From Candidatus Woesearchaeota archaeon (GTDB lineage: Archaea; Nanobdellota; Nanobdellia; Woesearchaeales; DSVV01), in the NCBI GenBank assembly GCA_018303325.1, contig JAGVYH010000070.1, positions 1 through 45,915 of the forward strand: a stretch of 45,915 nt of DNA. The letters run 5' to 3'. Shown one piece after another: positions 16,222 through 24,495 of the stretch. Both the position numbers and the translations under genes were made by a program. Within the stretch, counting starts at the first letter, position 1. Each line of letters starts with the position of its first letter. The notes below the pieces were generated by a model, which saw only the letters and a program-made list of their open reading frames with translations, made no database searches and was not told the origin of the DNA.

Positions 16222-17421
16222 ATGTTTGTAGGAATAGTTGGAAAAGCAAATGTAGGTAAGTCAACCTTTTTTAAGGCAGCGACATTGGCAGAGGTAGAAA
16301 TAGCTAATTATCCCTTCGCAACAATTAAGCCGAACCATGCAGTTGGTTATGTGAGAGTTGAATGTGTTGACAAGGAATTTAATAGGCAGTGCAATCCCAG
16401 ATTTGGATATTGCCTGAATCATATCAGATTTGTACCTATAGACATGGTTGATGTCGCTGGTTTAGTGCCAGGTGCTCACATGGGTTTAGGTATGGGCAAC
16501 CAGTTTCTTGATGATTTAAGGCAGGCAGATGCGTTAATTCATGTTGTTGATGTTTCCGGCTCAACAAACGAGAAAGGCGAGCCAATCCAGCCATTAAGCT
16601 ATGATCCTGTCAACGACGTCAAATTTTTAGAGGAAGAAATTGATTTATGGTACGCAGGTATATTAAAAAAAGGATGGGATAAGTTTGCAAGACAGGTTCA
16701 ACAGGAAAAAACCAAATTATGCCAAGCATTGGCTAAACAATTAAGCGGCCTGAAAGTTACAGAAGCAATGATTGATGCAGGCATTAACAAGTTTGGATTA
16801 AATCCTGAAAAACCTGCAGCATGGACAGAAGATCAGCTTTTTGAACTTGCAAAAGAGTTTAGAAAAATGACTAAACCAATGATAATTGCTGCTAATAAAG
16901 TTGATGTGCCTGGCGCTGACAAAAATCTTCAGCGAATAAAAGAGCTGTTTAAAGATTACATTATTATCCCGTGCAGTTCAGAATCTGAACTGGCATTAAG
17001 AGAAGCTGCAAAACACGGATTGATAAAGTATGCTCCTGGCGACAGCAAATTTGAGATTATTGCAAAAGATAAACTTAATCCTAAACAATTAAACGCATTA
17101 AATTTCATTAATGAAAATATTATCAAAAAATATGGTGATACTGGTGTCCAGCAGGCGCTTGACGAGGCTGTTTTTAAATTATTAAAGTGTGTGGCAATAT
17201 TTCCGGGCGGAGTAAATAAGCTTGAAGACAGTGACGGCAGAGTTTTGCCAGATTGTTTTCTAATGCCGCAGAATACCACTGCTTTAGACTTTGCGTTTAA
17301 GCTGCATACGGATTTTGGCAAGAATTTTATACGTGCAATAAATGTCAAGACAAAGATGGCTGTCGGCAAAGATTATAAGCTAAAACCCAGAGATGTTATA
17401 GAAATTGTTGCAGGAAGATGA
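16222..17421 (+). CDS. ychF: YchF-type redox-regulated ATPase (Obg-like)
   Basis: This is a ribosome-associated P-loop NTPase. G1 is GKANVGKST (7-15), followed by a switch region NYPFATIKPN, G3 DVAGLV (about 76-81) and G4 NKVD (about 225-228). A helical insert is present, and a C-terminal TGS-like domain (ALDFAFKLH...INVKTKMAVG...KPRDVIEIV). At 399 residues it matches the archaeal branch, which is longer than bacterial YchF. A TTATTTAAAAAC box about 30 bp upstream and no ribosome-binding site suggest a leaderless mRNA. It is convergent with the Oap cluster, with R1c between them. Confidence 0.95.
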   Translation: MFVGIVGKANVGKSTFFKAATLAEVEIANYPFATIKPNHAVGYVRVECVDKEFNRQCNPRFGYCLNHIRFVPIDMVDVAGLVPGAHMGLGMGNQFLDDLRQADALIHVVDVSGSTNEKGEPIQPLSYDPVNDVKFLEEEIDLWYAGILKKGWDKFARQVQQEKTKLCQALAKQLSGLKVTEAMIDAGINKFGLNPEKPAAWTEDQLFELAKEFRKMTKPMIIAANKVDVPGADKNLQRIKELFKDYIIIPCSSESELALREAAKHGLIKYAPGDSKFEIIAKDKLNPKQLNALNFINENIIKKYGDTGVQQALDEAVFKLLKCVAIFPGGVNKLEDSDGRVLPDCFLMPQNTTALDFAFKLHTDFGKNFIRAINVKTKMAVGKDYKLKPRDVIEIVAGR

Positions 17422-17462
17422 ATTAATTATTGTTAAAGTTAGTTTAAAATAAGCTTTTTAAA

Positions 17463-17672
17463 TATTTGTTTTTGTTCGTTCTTGGCATGTCCAACACGTT
17501 CACTATGAAAACTAGGTGCTGGGTGCTAGTTACGATGAATTATCGCCGCTAGCACCTAGCACCCAACACCTAGCACCTTTTTTAATTTTTCATGAGACGG
17601 TGGACTGCGTCCCACAAACGTGTAGGGTGCGGAAAAAAATAATTAAGAAAGAGAACATCAACTAAACAAATA
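17463..17672. repeat. R1c: inverted-repeat element, GGTGCTAG-hairpin subtype
   Basis: The ends are TATTTGTTT (17463-17471) and AAACAAATA (17664-17672). The left arm is CTTGGCATGTCCAACACG/TTCACTATGAAAA; the right arm is CATGAGACGGTGGACTGCG/TCCCACAAACG. In the middle is a long stem of short GGTGCT/CTAG units, with the loop TTACGATGAATTATCGCCG. The same middle occurs in R1e and R1f with the loop inverted. It fills the gap between two convergent genes. Confidence 0.8.
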
Positions 17673-17690
17673 CCCATAATCCATTATGGT

Positions 17691-18083
17691 TTACTTCGCC
17701 TTTTTGAAATCATTATCTCTTTTAAAACTTTCAGCAAGGTCGATTACATATTTGCCTTCTTCAAGCTTGTAAACAAGCGGGTTCTTTTTGTTGAATAATT
17801 TTACAAGATCTATATGAAACTTCCCAGACTGAATAATCTGTACTGTTTCCAAATCAAGTACAACTGGGTGTTCTAAATCATCTTTATCGACGCCGATTAT
17901 ATCGCAGACATCTTTTTCTATCTGCTGCTGTTCTTCGATGCTTAATTTTAACTGCTGCTGCTTTTTTTCAAGAGCTTCTTTTTTTACATAAAAGAATAGT
18001 TTGCCGCCGCAATTACATCCGTTAAGAATTTCGCTTGAACCGTCGTCATACATATTATTGCATCTTACACATTGATGTGGCAT
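17691..18083 (-). CDS. oapC: OapC/ArvC-type zinc-ribbon protein
   Basis: This 130-residue protein begins with a zinc ribbon (CVRC at 5-8, then GCNCGG near 28-33). A Gln/Lys-rich helix and a mixed alpha/beta C-terminal part follow. It is the first of three same-strand neighbours (zinc ribbon, OapB-like, Era-like GTPase) that occur together in many archaea; in haloarchaea they lie next to a replication origin. The molecular role is unknown. The archaeal name should not be confused with the bacterial OLE-RNA-associated proteins. GAGGTAAACC directly before the ATG is a good ribosome-binding site. Confidence 0.8.
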   Translation of the reverse strand: MPHQCVRCNNMYDDGSSEILNGCNCGGKLFFYVKKEALEKKQQQLKLSIEEQQQIEKDVCDIIGVDKDDLEHPVVLDLETVQIIQSGKFHIDLVKLFNKKNPLVYKLEEGKYVIDLAESFKRDNDFKKAK

Positions 18084-18200
18084 GGTTTACCTCTATACTA
18101 ATCAATCAATATTTAGTTTGAATTTATAATCAGCGAATTAATACAAGATTATAACAAACAATAACATAACAAATCATACAAATGTTTAACTGATAAATTT

Positions 18201-18581
18201 TCACGATTTTGGTGTATACGATGTTGTAAATAATTGAATTTTATTAGGATCTTGTTTTATTTCTTTAACTATTGTTGCAGGCCCCATTATAGTAAAACCT
18301 CTCCTGTCTCCTAAAAGAAGATTAATCATGTTTTCTCTGATTTTGTTCAAGAAATCCTTATCTTTATCTTTCGGGTATATAACACCGATTTCTATGCCTT
18401 TGAAATCATCATCTATTGTTTCCATAGTTTTTTTAATTAATTCTGCTTCTTCCTCTTTTCTTAGTCTGCCTTCAAGAAGGAGAATCTTGTTCTCTTTTAC
18501 AATCTCTAAAAGTTTAGAAACTCTCTTGTCTGAAGACAGACTTGCTATTTCATCAAAAGGCATAAATTGTAATATTAACAT
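18201..18581 (-). CDS. oapB: OapB/ArvB-type protein (DUF2073)
   Basis: This 126-residue alpha/beta protein starts LILQFMPFDEIASL and includes KILLLEGRLRKEEEAELI and GFTIMGPATIVKEI, which fit the DUF2073 family. It has no membrane segment or catalytic motif. It lies between the zinc-ribbon gene and the Era-like GTPase in the same direction, which supports the family call and suggests a three-protein module. GGTGAAT upstream of the ATG can serve as ribosome-binding site. Confidence 0.8.
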   Translation of the reverse strand: MLILQFMPFDEIASLSSDKRVSKLLEIVKENKILLLEGRLRKEEEAELIKKTMETIDDDFKGIEIGVIYPKDKDKDFLNKIRENMINLLLGDRRGFTIMGPATIVKEIKQDPNKIQLFTTSYTPKS

Positions 18582-18651
18582 CTTTAGGATTCACCTATTT
18601 GGTTTTGTTTACTGATAATTAGTTGACTCATTTATTTTTCTTTTCCATTAT

Positions 18652-19284
18652 TTATTTGCTTATCTTGAAAAGGCTTTCGTAAAATTCATCAATATTATTA
18701 CCATATTTTGCGGAAATGCCTACAACATCATACTGAGGAAATGCAGACTGAATCATTTTTATGTCTGCTTTTTTCAAGTCTATTTTATTAGCCACAAGCA
18801 ATACAGGAATATCTCTTGCCTGAAGATTGCCAATAATTGTGATATTTACCTGTGTGTATGGGTCTTTGGTTGCATCTAAAACTATTACTACTACATCCAT
18901 GTCATCAAGCCATTTTATTGCGTCAATGACACCCTTTGTTGCCTCTTTTGCCCTATTTTTTGCCTCGTTTTCTTTCATACCAACTTTAATAAAATCTTCA
19001 TAATCTATTTTGGTTGCGATACCGGGCGTGTCGACAAGATTGAATGAAAGTTCTTTGCCTTTTGATTTTATAGTAACCTGTTCCTTTATTTGTATTTCTC
19101 TTGTTTCATGCGCGACACTAGAAACAGAACCCATTTCCTCTCCTAACCAATCGACGCAAATCTTATTGGCAAGTGTTGTTTTCCCACCATTGGGGGATCC
19201 ATATAATCCAATCCTGAGATTTTTTCTTTTGCCAAAAAAATCTCCAAAAATACTTCGGATAAATTTCTGCATTAATGTTATCAT
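18652..19284 (-). CDS. Era-like GTPase of the Oap cluster
   Basis: This is a 210-residue single-domain GTPase. G1 is GLYGSPNGGKTTLAN (about 26-40), G3 is DTPGIAT (about 85-91), G4 is ANKIDL (about 165-170) and a G5-like GISAKYG follows. There is no KH domain, so it is not bacterial Era. It is the first gene of the probable transcript Era-like GTPase - OapB - OapC. Nucleotide binding is firm; the cellular role, possibly linked to replication or ribosomes, is inference from conservation of the cluster. Confidence 0.88.
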   Translation of the reverse strand: MITLMQKFIRSIFGDFFGKRKNLRIGLYGSPNGGKTTLANKICVDWLGEEMGSVSSVAHETREIQIKEQVTIKSKGKELSFNLVDTPGIATKIDYEDFIKVGMKENEAKNRAKEATKGVIDAIKWLDDMDVVVIVLDATKDPYTQVNITIIGNLQARDIPVLLVANKIDLKKADIKMIQSAFPQYDVVGISAKYGNNIDEFYESLFKISK

Positions 19285-19449
19285 TTCAGTATTTGCAGAT
19301 GTTTTTGTTATATATATACTTTTCGTTTAAGAAAATGTTTAAGAAACTGGTTTTTCTAATATTAAAAATGATGAAAAAAACCGAAAAACAGAATAAAATC
19401 ATATTAAAAAACAAACAATTTTTAAAGAATAAATTTCATATTGATAATC

Positions 19450-19992
19450 ATGATTGAAGAAGTAAGGTTAGAGGTCATTTCTGTATTAAAAGAGGTAATA
19501 ACACATCTTGAAAGAAGAGATATTATGGGATTAAGAGAATTAAGCGACCATATTATTCACACTGCTTCAATTTATCAAGATGAATATTCTATAAGCACTG
19601 CTGTTATTGTATTTGCCATGTCCAAAATTATTCAAAGAGAAAATTATATTGATGTAAGAATTATTTCTATTCTTAAAAAAGCAGTTACCCATCTCCAGCG
19701 CTATAAAGTTAACAAATATACCAAAGATATACATAAACTTATTGCACTTCTTTCAAAAACAGATTCCCAGTTGAATCTTTACATTCAGCATATAATTGAT
19801 GAAGCAAATGTGAAAAAAGCATCTAAGATTTATGAACATGGTATTTCATTGGGCCAAACTGCTCAATTGTTAGGAATTTCGCAATGGGAGCTGATGGGTT
19901 ATATTGGCCACACAAAGATTCCTGACACTTTTGTCGAGAAGGTCACTATAAAAAAACGATTGGAACATGCTAATGCGTTATTTGGAATTTAA
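19450..19992 (+). CDS. Helical protein with C-terminal HTH, upstream of a PIN gene
   Basis: This all-helical protein has 180 residues when started at the first ATG (a TTG nine bases upstream is in frame but less likely). Two similar repeats appear in the N-terminal part (EVITHLERRDI and KAVTHLQRYKV, each followed by a helix). The segment GISLGQTAQLLGISQWELMG (about 132-151) looks like a helix-turn-helix. The next gene on the same strand encodes a PIN-domain protein, so an antitoxin-toxin-like pair is conceivable. The hairpin cluster at 20041-20130 separates them, which weakens the case for one transcript. Confidence 0.6.
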   Translation: MIEEVRLEVISVLKEVITHLERRDIMGLRELSDHIIHTASIYQDEYSISTAVIVFAMSKIIQRENYIDVRIISILKKAVTHLQRYKVNKYTKDIHKLIALLSKTDSQLNLYIQHIIDEANVKKASKIYEHGISLGQTAQLLGISQWELMGYIGHTKIPDTFVEKVTIKKRLEHANALFGI

Positions 19993-20040
19993 GTATTCCT
20001 TTTTTAATTATTGGCCTGCTGATTATTCAATTATTAAATA

Positions 20041-20130
20041 TATAGTAAGTGACGTAAATTTTTATACAAATAGTGTCACTTACTATATTTGAAGGACATA
20101 ACAAATTGTATAACTATTTATGTCCTTCAT
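20041..20130. repeat. R2 hairpin pair, modules D and C
   Basis: Module D: ATAGTAAGTGAC (20042-20053) and its complement (20075-20086), with a 21-nt spacer. Module C: TGAAGGACATA (20090-20100) and its complement (20119-20129), with an 18-nt spacer. Both recur at 43354-43398 and 44012-44056 (D) and at 43855-43894 (C). Confidence 0.9.
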
Positions 20131-20190
20131 TATAGCAGACATTAAACATTGAGCATACTAGTTATATTTTAATTACCTGAAAACAAAAAA

Positions 20191-20892
20191 ATGAAAGCAT
20201 TAATATTTGACACCGGACCTGTAATCAGTTTGACTCTGAATAATTTGTTATGGCTACTGGAACCACTATACGAAAAATTTCACGGAAATTTTTATATAAC
20301 TCAAAGTGTTTATGAAGAGCTTATTGATAAGCCATTGTCTACGAGAAAATACAAGTTTGAAGCACTGCAGGTCTTGCCGTTTATTACCAAAGGCATCTTA
20401 AAAACCATAAAAGACGAGCAAATAACGCAGATTGCAAAGAAATTATTAGATAAGGCAAACAATACTTTTAAAGCAGATGGAAATTGGATAAAAATAGTTC
20501 ACTCTGGTGAGATTGAAACAATTGCAACTGCATTATATCTTCAATCAACCACTATTGTTATAGACGAAAGAACAGGCAGGATGCTGATTGAGGATCCGGA
20601 AAGCATAGCAACCACATTATCAATGAAACTGCATACTAAAATTGAAATAAACCAAGCAAACTTGGATTATATAAAAAAAGAGCTAAGTGGTTTAAAAGTT
20701 ATACGAAGCGCAGAATTAGTGTCTGTTGCTTACAAGTTAGGATTGCTGGACAGGTATCTGCTTCAGGACGAGAAAAAGATAATAAAAGATTTGGATAAGG
20801 CTGTTTTGGAAGGCGCATTGTGGGGAATAAAATTAAACGGCTGCTCTATCAGCAGGGATGAGATTTACAAAGTGATTAAGATTTTGGCGTAG
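20191..20892 (+). CDS. PIN-domain protein
   Basis: This is a 233-residue protein. The PIN nuclease fold is indicated by IFDTGPVISL (first Asp, about 5-14), YEELID (acidic, about 46-51), SGEIETIATAL (about 104-114) and TIVIDERTGRML (about 121-132), giving the usual set of acidic metal ligands. The C-terminal 70 residues are an extra helical part. PIN proteins are RNases, often toxins or rRNA/tRNA processing enzymes. The preceding gene may encode a partner. TTATATTTTAATT about 25 bp upstream is a possible promoter. Confidence 0.8.
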   Translation: MKALIFDTGPVISLTLNNLLWLLEPLYEKFHGNFYITQSVYEELIDKPLSTRKYKFEALQVLPFITKGILKTIKDEQITQIAKKLLDKANNTFKADGNWIKIVHSGEIETIATALYLQSTTIVIDERTGRMLIEDPESIATTLSMKLHTKIEINQANLDYIKKELSGLKVIRSAELVSVAYKLGLLDRYLLQDEKKIIKDLDKAVLEGALWGIKLNGCSISRDEIYKVIKILA

Positions 20893-20958
20893 ACCAGTTT
20901 CTTGCATTTAAATCAAAAACATTTTTAAAGTAGTCTTGTTATTTTTTAATAATCAAAA

Positions 20959-21579
20959 ATGGAAAACCTCATCTTAATAAGCACAATTTTGTTCATACAT
21001 ATTCTTGTGTGGTTTACTCCTGGCCCGCTTTTTGTGTTAATAGTCAGAAACTCGCTGGTATATTCGCGCAAGTCTGGAATATGGACAGCAGTAGGTATTG
21101 CAGTCGGAAATGCTATTCATATAATTTATTCTGTTACTGGAATTGCTCTTATAATTTCAACATCTGAAACTGCTTTCAATATAATTAAATTTTTAGGTGC
21201 GGGTTATCTGGTTTATCTTGGTATCAAAACATTTCTGATAAAAGCAGAAACACAAAAAGCAGATGCAGCAAATGAACACAAAGAGATTTCTCCATTCAAA
21301 GCAGCTAAAATAGGTTTCTTGACGAATATTCTCAGTCCAAAAGCATCACTTTTCTTTGCAAGCATTTTTGCAACGGTTATCTCGTCTAATCCTCCTTTGT
21401 GGGTAGTCATATTTTTGATGATAGCCATGCCGATTAATTCATTTGTCATGGCTTCAATTATTTCAATTTTTTTCACACAGAAACAGGTTAAATCAGTTTA
21501 TTTAAAATACCAATACATTTTCAATAAAATTCTTTCAGTTGCGTTAATTTTGCTCGCCATAATAATCGCTTTTAAATAA
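20959..21579 (+). CDS. LysE/RhtB-family exporter
   Basis: This 206-residue integral membrane protein has about six hydrophobic segments. The LysE family marks are visible: WFTPGPLFVLIVRNSL near the N-terminus, GAGYLVYLGIKTFL (about 77-90), and FKAAKIGFLTNILSPKASLFF (split over about 113-133). Family members export amino acids or related small molecules. The substrate here is unknown. It starts 66 bp after the PIN gene with its own TTTTTAAAG promoter-like box. Confidence 0.9.
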   Translation: MENLILISTILFIHILVWFTPGPLFVLIVRNSLVYSRKSGIWTAVGIAVGNAIHIIYSVTGIALIISTSETAFNIIKFLGAGYLVYLGIKTFLIKAETQKADAANEHKEISPFKAAKIGFLTNILSPKASLFFASIFATVISSNPPLWVVIFLMIAMPINSFVMASIISIFFTQKQVKSVYLKYQYIFNKILSVALILLAIIIAFK

Positions 21580-21611
21580 CAAAAAAGCAGATAATAACAA
21601 AGAAGAAAGCC

Positions 21612-21857
21612 TTACCTTCTCCCGCTTTTCTTTGATTTTTTGCCAATGTTTTGTTTTTTAGTTTTTGAAATCTTTATTTTAACTGCAGGATTTTTCGCTG
21701 GTTTACTAATTTCTTTTTTCAGCCCTTGAGATTCTTTCATAAACTGCTTAAGCTCTGTTTCCAATGATTTTAAGCTTGGAACATTAACCTGCTCAAGCTT
21801 TTTTGCTTTCCTTAAATTCCACCATATTTTGATTTTATGAATTAGTTTCTTGCACAT
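21612..21857 (-). CDS. Small basic hypothetical protein
   Basis: This is an 81-residue protein, highly basic (Lys/Arg runs at both ends) with a central helix (about 20-50, LKSLETELKQFMKES) that may be a short coiled coil. The tail is a Lys-rich disordered region. There is no recognised family. Basic tails of this type are seen on ribosome- or nucleic-acid-associated small proteins, but that is a guess. The frame is the only sizeable one in the gap between lysE-like and tpiA genes. Confidence 0.5.
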   Translation of the reverse strand: MCKKLIHKIKIWWNLRKAKKLEQVNVPSLKSLETELKQFMKESQGLKKEISKPAKNPAVKIKISKTKKQNIGKKSKKSGRR

Positions 21858-21982
21858 AAATCATTTATTATTTCAGAAATTTATAAATCTTTTGGAGATA
21901 ATTCATTAATTATTTATATCTTTGTTATATTAATTAATAAACAAACAAATATTTTAATAAATATAACAAAACAGGTGATATC

Positions 21983-22729
21983 ATGGCATTAATCGTTGCA
22001 AACTGGAAGATGAATAAAACCTTAAATGAGGGCGTTACATTTATTAATGAACTTAATAAGAACTTAGATGATGTTTCTGGCAATGAAATTTTAATCTGCC
22101 CGCCATTCACTCTGCTAAATGAAATCTCTAAAATAAAGCATGAGAACCTAAAGATAGGGGCGCAAAACATGTATTATGAAGAGTTAGGCGCGTTTACAGG
22201 CGAGATATCGCCTTTAATGGTAAAAGAATTCTGCGAATATGTGGTTGTTGGACACAGCGAGAGAAGAAACCAGTTTAAAGAGCCTAATCAATGGATAAAT
22301 AAAAAGGTTTTATGCGCAGTTAATCACGGATTAAAGCCAATTCTTTGTATAGGTGAAACCGAAGAGGAGAAAAAAAAGAAAAAAACAAACGAAGTATTAG
22401 AAACGCAATTAAGAGCCTGCCTGAAAAATGTTTCTGAGAACCAGATTAAACAGGTTGTGTTTGCTTATGAGCCAGTATGGGCAATTGGCACTGGCAAGAA
22501 TGCAACACCGCAGGAAGCGCAGGATGCTCATGCTTTTATCAGAGGTTTGCTGACTGATATGTATTCGCAGACAACAGCAAGGCCATTAAAGATATTATAC
22601 GGCGGCAGTGTAACGCCTGAAAACGTAGCTGAGCTCATTCAGCAAAAGGATGTCGACGGCTTTTTAGTCGGCGGTGCAAGCTTAAAGGTAGATAGCTTTG
22701 TAGAGATTATTAAGAAATCAAAGAAATGA
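21983..22729 (+). CDS. tpiA: Triosephosphate isomerase, bacterial-type length
   Basis: This enzyme interconverts dihydroxyacetone phosphate and glyceraldehyde 3-phosphate. Active-site residues are Asn7 and Lys9 (ANWKMNK), His in VVGHSERR (about 92-99) and Glu in AYEPVWAIGTGK (about 160-171); the phosphate-binding GGSV and GGASL follow. At 248 residues with YEPVWAIGTGK it is the bacterial/eukaryotic form, not the roughly 225-residue archaeal form, which suggests acquisition from bacteria. AGGTGATATC before the ATG is a clear ribosome-binding site. Confidence 0.97.
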   Translation: MALIVANWKMNKTLNEGVTFINELNKNLDDVSGNEILICPPFTLLNEISKIKHENLKIGAQNMYYEELGAFTGEISPLMVKEFCEYVVVGHSERRNQFKEPNQWINKKVLCAVNHGLKPILCIGETEEEKKKKKTNEVLETQLRACLKNVSENQIKQVVFAYEPVWAIGTGKNATPQEAQDAHAFIRGLLTDMYSQTTARPLKILYGGSVTPENVAELIQQKDVDGFLVGGASLKVDSFVEIIKKSKK

Positions 22730-22777
22730 ATATTGAGTGAATAAAAAACAAGTTAGCCAATTATAAACGCAAATCAA

Positions 22778-23500
22778 TCACCTGCTTCCAGATTTCCACA
22801 TAAGCTGGAAGAATTTATCATAGGACTCAGCAGCTTCTTTCTGATGGATTATTGTACCTAATGGCTTATCTGTCCAGATAATAATGCCAATTTTATCATT
22901 TCTGACAATGGTTTCTGTCAATGGCTCAAACCCAGCAATAGTAAACTTGTATTCTGCATTAGGGTATTTGTTGACATCACACCATTTTTTAAGTGATTCA
23001 TTGAACATCAGTTTTGCTTTAATTCCTTTTTTAGCGCGCATTTTATGATAACTCACCCACCATGCATCTCCAAGCATTAAAGATTTAACACTTGAGCCAA
23101 AGGTGTGATGCTCTTTTCCTCCTGCTGCAAGAAGCTCTAAAAGTAATTCCTTAATTCCTTTAATGCCTCGGAATGTTATTATCTCTGGCTTTTCTTTTGC
23201 GATTTTCTGCTTCAATAATAATTCTGGTAGGATTTCTTCAAACCGCTCTTTCTTTTCATTAATATAATCAGTAATATGTTTAGGATTAGTGGCTTGGTAA
23301 TGGTTTCGTTTGCCTTCTTTAACAAATGTTACAAAACCTTTGTCAATAAGCTTGTTTAAAGTCATGTGTACAACAGAATTTTGTAATCCACTTTTTTCCA
23401 GTATTGGACCAGCTGTTGACGTGCCTAACTCTAATAGTGCTAAATAAATCTTAATCTCCGCGTTTGTTAAACCAATGTCTTCCAGTATTTTTGTGTCCAT
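22778..23500 (-). CDS. TrmB-family transcriptional regulator
   Basis: This protein has about 240 residues when started at the ATG at 23500; the upstream extension to 23617 would cover the promoter region and has no family similarity. The N-terminal winged helix (DIGLTNAEIKIYLALLELG, then a recognition helix near LQNSVVHMTLNKLIDKG) is typical of TrmB. The C-terminal effector domain contains ELLAAGGKEHHTFGSS. TrmB proteins commonly control sugar or central-carbon genes, and tpiA is the convergent neighbour. A palindrome in the divergent promoter region (23587-23607) may be its operator. Confidence 0.88.
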   Translation of the reverse strand: MDTKILEDIGLTNAEIKIYLALLELGTSTAGPILEKSGLQNSVVHMTLNKLIDKGFVTFVKEGKRNHYQATNPKHITDYINEKKERFEEILPELLLKQKIAKEKPEIITFRGIKGIKELLLELLAAGGKEHHTFGSSVKSLMLGDAWWVSYHKMRAKKGIKAKLMFNESLKKWCDVNKYPNAEYKFTIAGFEPLTETIVRNDKIGIIIWTDKPLGTIIHQKEAAESYDKFFQLMWKSGSR

Positions 23501-23544
23501 TCTGATATGATATTCACAGGAGTATTTAAATTTTTCTATTAATC

Positions 23545-23607
23545 CTCCAAACTTGGAGAATAAATGTTTATATACTTGCAGAGTAATGTTATTACTATCA
23601 AATAACA
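23545..23607. promoter_or_regulatory. Divergent promoter with two palindromes
   Basis: CTCCAA-AC-TTGGAG (23545-23558) and TGTTATT-ACTATCA-AATAACA (23587-23607) flank a TATA-like TTTATATA (about 23567-23574) that would drive the rightward operon. The leftward TrmB-type gene starts at 23500. Their position suits operators for that regulator. Confidence 0.5.
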
Positions 23608-23634
23608 ACGAAATCAAAATAAAAAGGTGATACT

Positions 23635-23760
23635 ATGGAAGGAAATGCAAGTGTAGTATACAAAAGAGTGTATGAAAAAAATAGCAAGAGGAGCAACAGC
23701 CTAAACCTCGGTTTTGGCGTAGGTATAATTGTTATAATGTTAATAATACTATTTTTGTAA
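23635..23760 (+). CDS. 41-residue single-TM protein
   Basis: A short frame starts with ATG at 23635, preceded by the strong ribosome-binding site AAAGGTGAT. It encodes a basic, polar first half (MEGNASVVYKRVYEKNSKRS) and one hydrophobic helix of about 18 residues (GVGIIVIMLIILFL) at the C-terminus, followed directly by TAA. It is the first gene of the rightward operon, 16 bp before the methyltransferase gene. The ribosome-binding site and tight spacing support a real gene; the function is unknown. Confidence 0.65.
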   Translation: MEGNASVVYKRVYEKNSKRSNSLNLGFGVGIIVIMLIILFL

Positions 23761-23776
23761 AAATAGGGGATAAAAA

Positions 23777-24454
23777 ATGTCAACTTCAATTTCAGAACAA
23801 TCAGAATGGGCAAGAGTTTCCAAAGAATTAGAAGCTGAAAATCTAAAATTAGCTTCGTATGATAGTACTTTGTTAGATTTACTTGGAAATGTTATGGGTA
23901 AAAGACTACTTGATTATGGTTGTGGTCCAGGGGTATTGGCTTCAGCTTTACAAAGAGGCGGAGCAGATATTAGGGCTTATGACATTTCTGAAGAAATGAG
24001 AAAACTTTGCGGAGATAAAATTGGACATGAAAGAGTTTATGTAGGGGTTGATGCTATACCACAAGAAAATTTTGAAGGTGTAATCTGTAATTTAGTGCTT
24101 TGTATTGTTAATGAAGAAGAGGTTAGAAAAATCTCACGCAATATAACAGATGTTTTACAACAGGAAGGAAGGGCTTTCATTGGTTTTTGTAATCCCTTGA
24201 TATTTAATGTCGCTGAATCTCGATTAGATTTAAGAAAGCAGTCAGAACATAACTATGAAGAAAATCATCGTTACTGGAAAACTAAGAAAGAAGGTGGATA
24301 TCGTATTGTTGAGGAACACAGACCAATAAGATGGTATGAACAAGTGTTTACAGAGGCAGGATTAATAGTTCTTGATAAGCACTTCACTTTAGAATACGAA
24401 CTTAAAGGAAGAAAAATTCAGGATTTTATAATATTTGAACTAAAGAAAAAGTAG
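23777..24454 (+). CDS. Class I SAM-dependent methyltransferase
   Basis: This is a 225-residue Rossmann-fold methyltransferase. Motif I is LLDYGCGPGVLA (about 40-51), the acidic residue that binds the SAM ribose is in IRAYDISEEM (about 61-70), and VICNLVLCIV (about 97-106) is the motif IV region. The C-terminal part (RPIRWYEQVFTEAGL) resembles small-molecule methyltransferases. The substrate is unknown. It sits between the small membrane protein gene and the HAD gene, with short gaps, so it probably belongs to one operon. Confidence 0.88.
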   Translation: MSTSISEQSEWARVSKELEAENLKLASYDSTLLDLLGNVMGKRLLDYGCGPGVLASALQRGGADIRAYDISEEMRKLCGDKIGHERVYVGVDAIPQENFEGVICNLVLCIVNEEEVRKISRNITDVLQQEGRAFIGFCNPLIFNVAESRLDLRKQSEHNYEENHRYWKTKKEGGYRIVEEHRPIRWYEQVFTEAGLIVLDKHFTLEYELKGRKIQDFIIFELKKK

Positions 24455-24495
24455 ACAGAAAATAGAAAGAATAAAAAGTAAACGGAGGCAAAAAA

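Noticed and set aside
17505-17580. Sequencing artefact or simple tandem repeat (GGTGCTAG units)
   Set aside because: The same stem with an inverted loop occurs at two other loci (32960-33035, 41925-41985) in the same element context, so it is a real repeat family.
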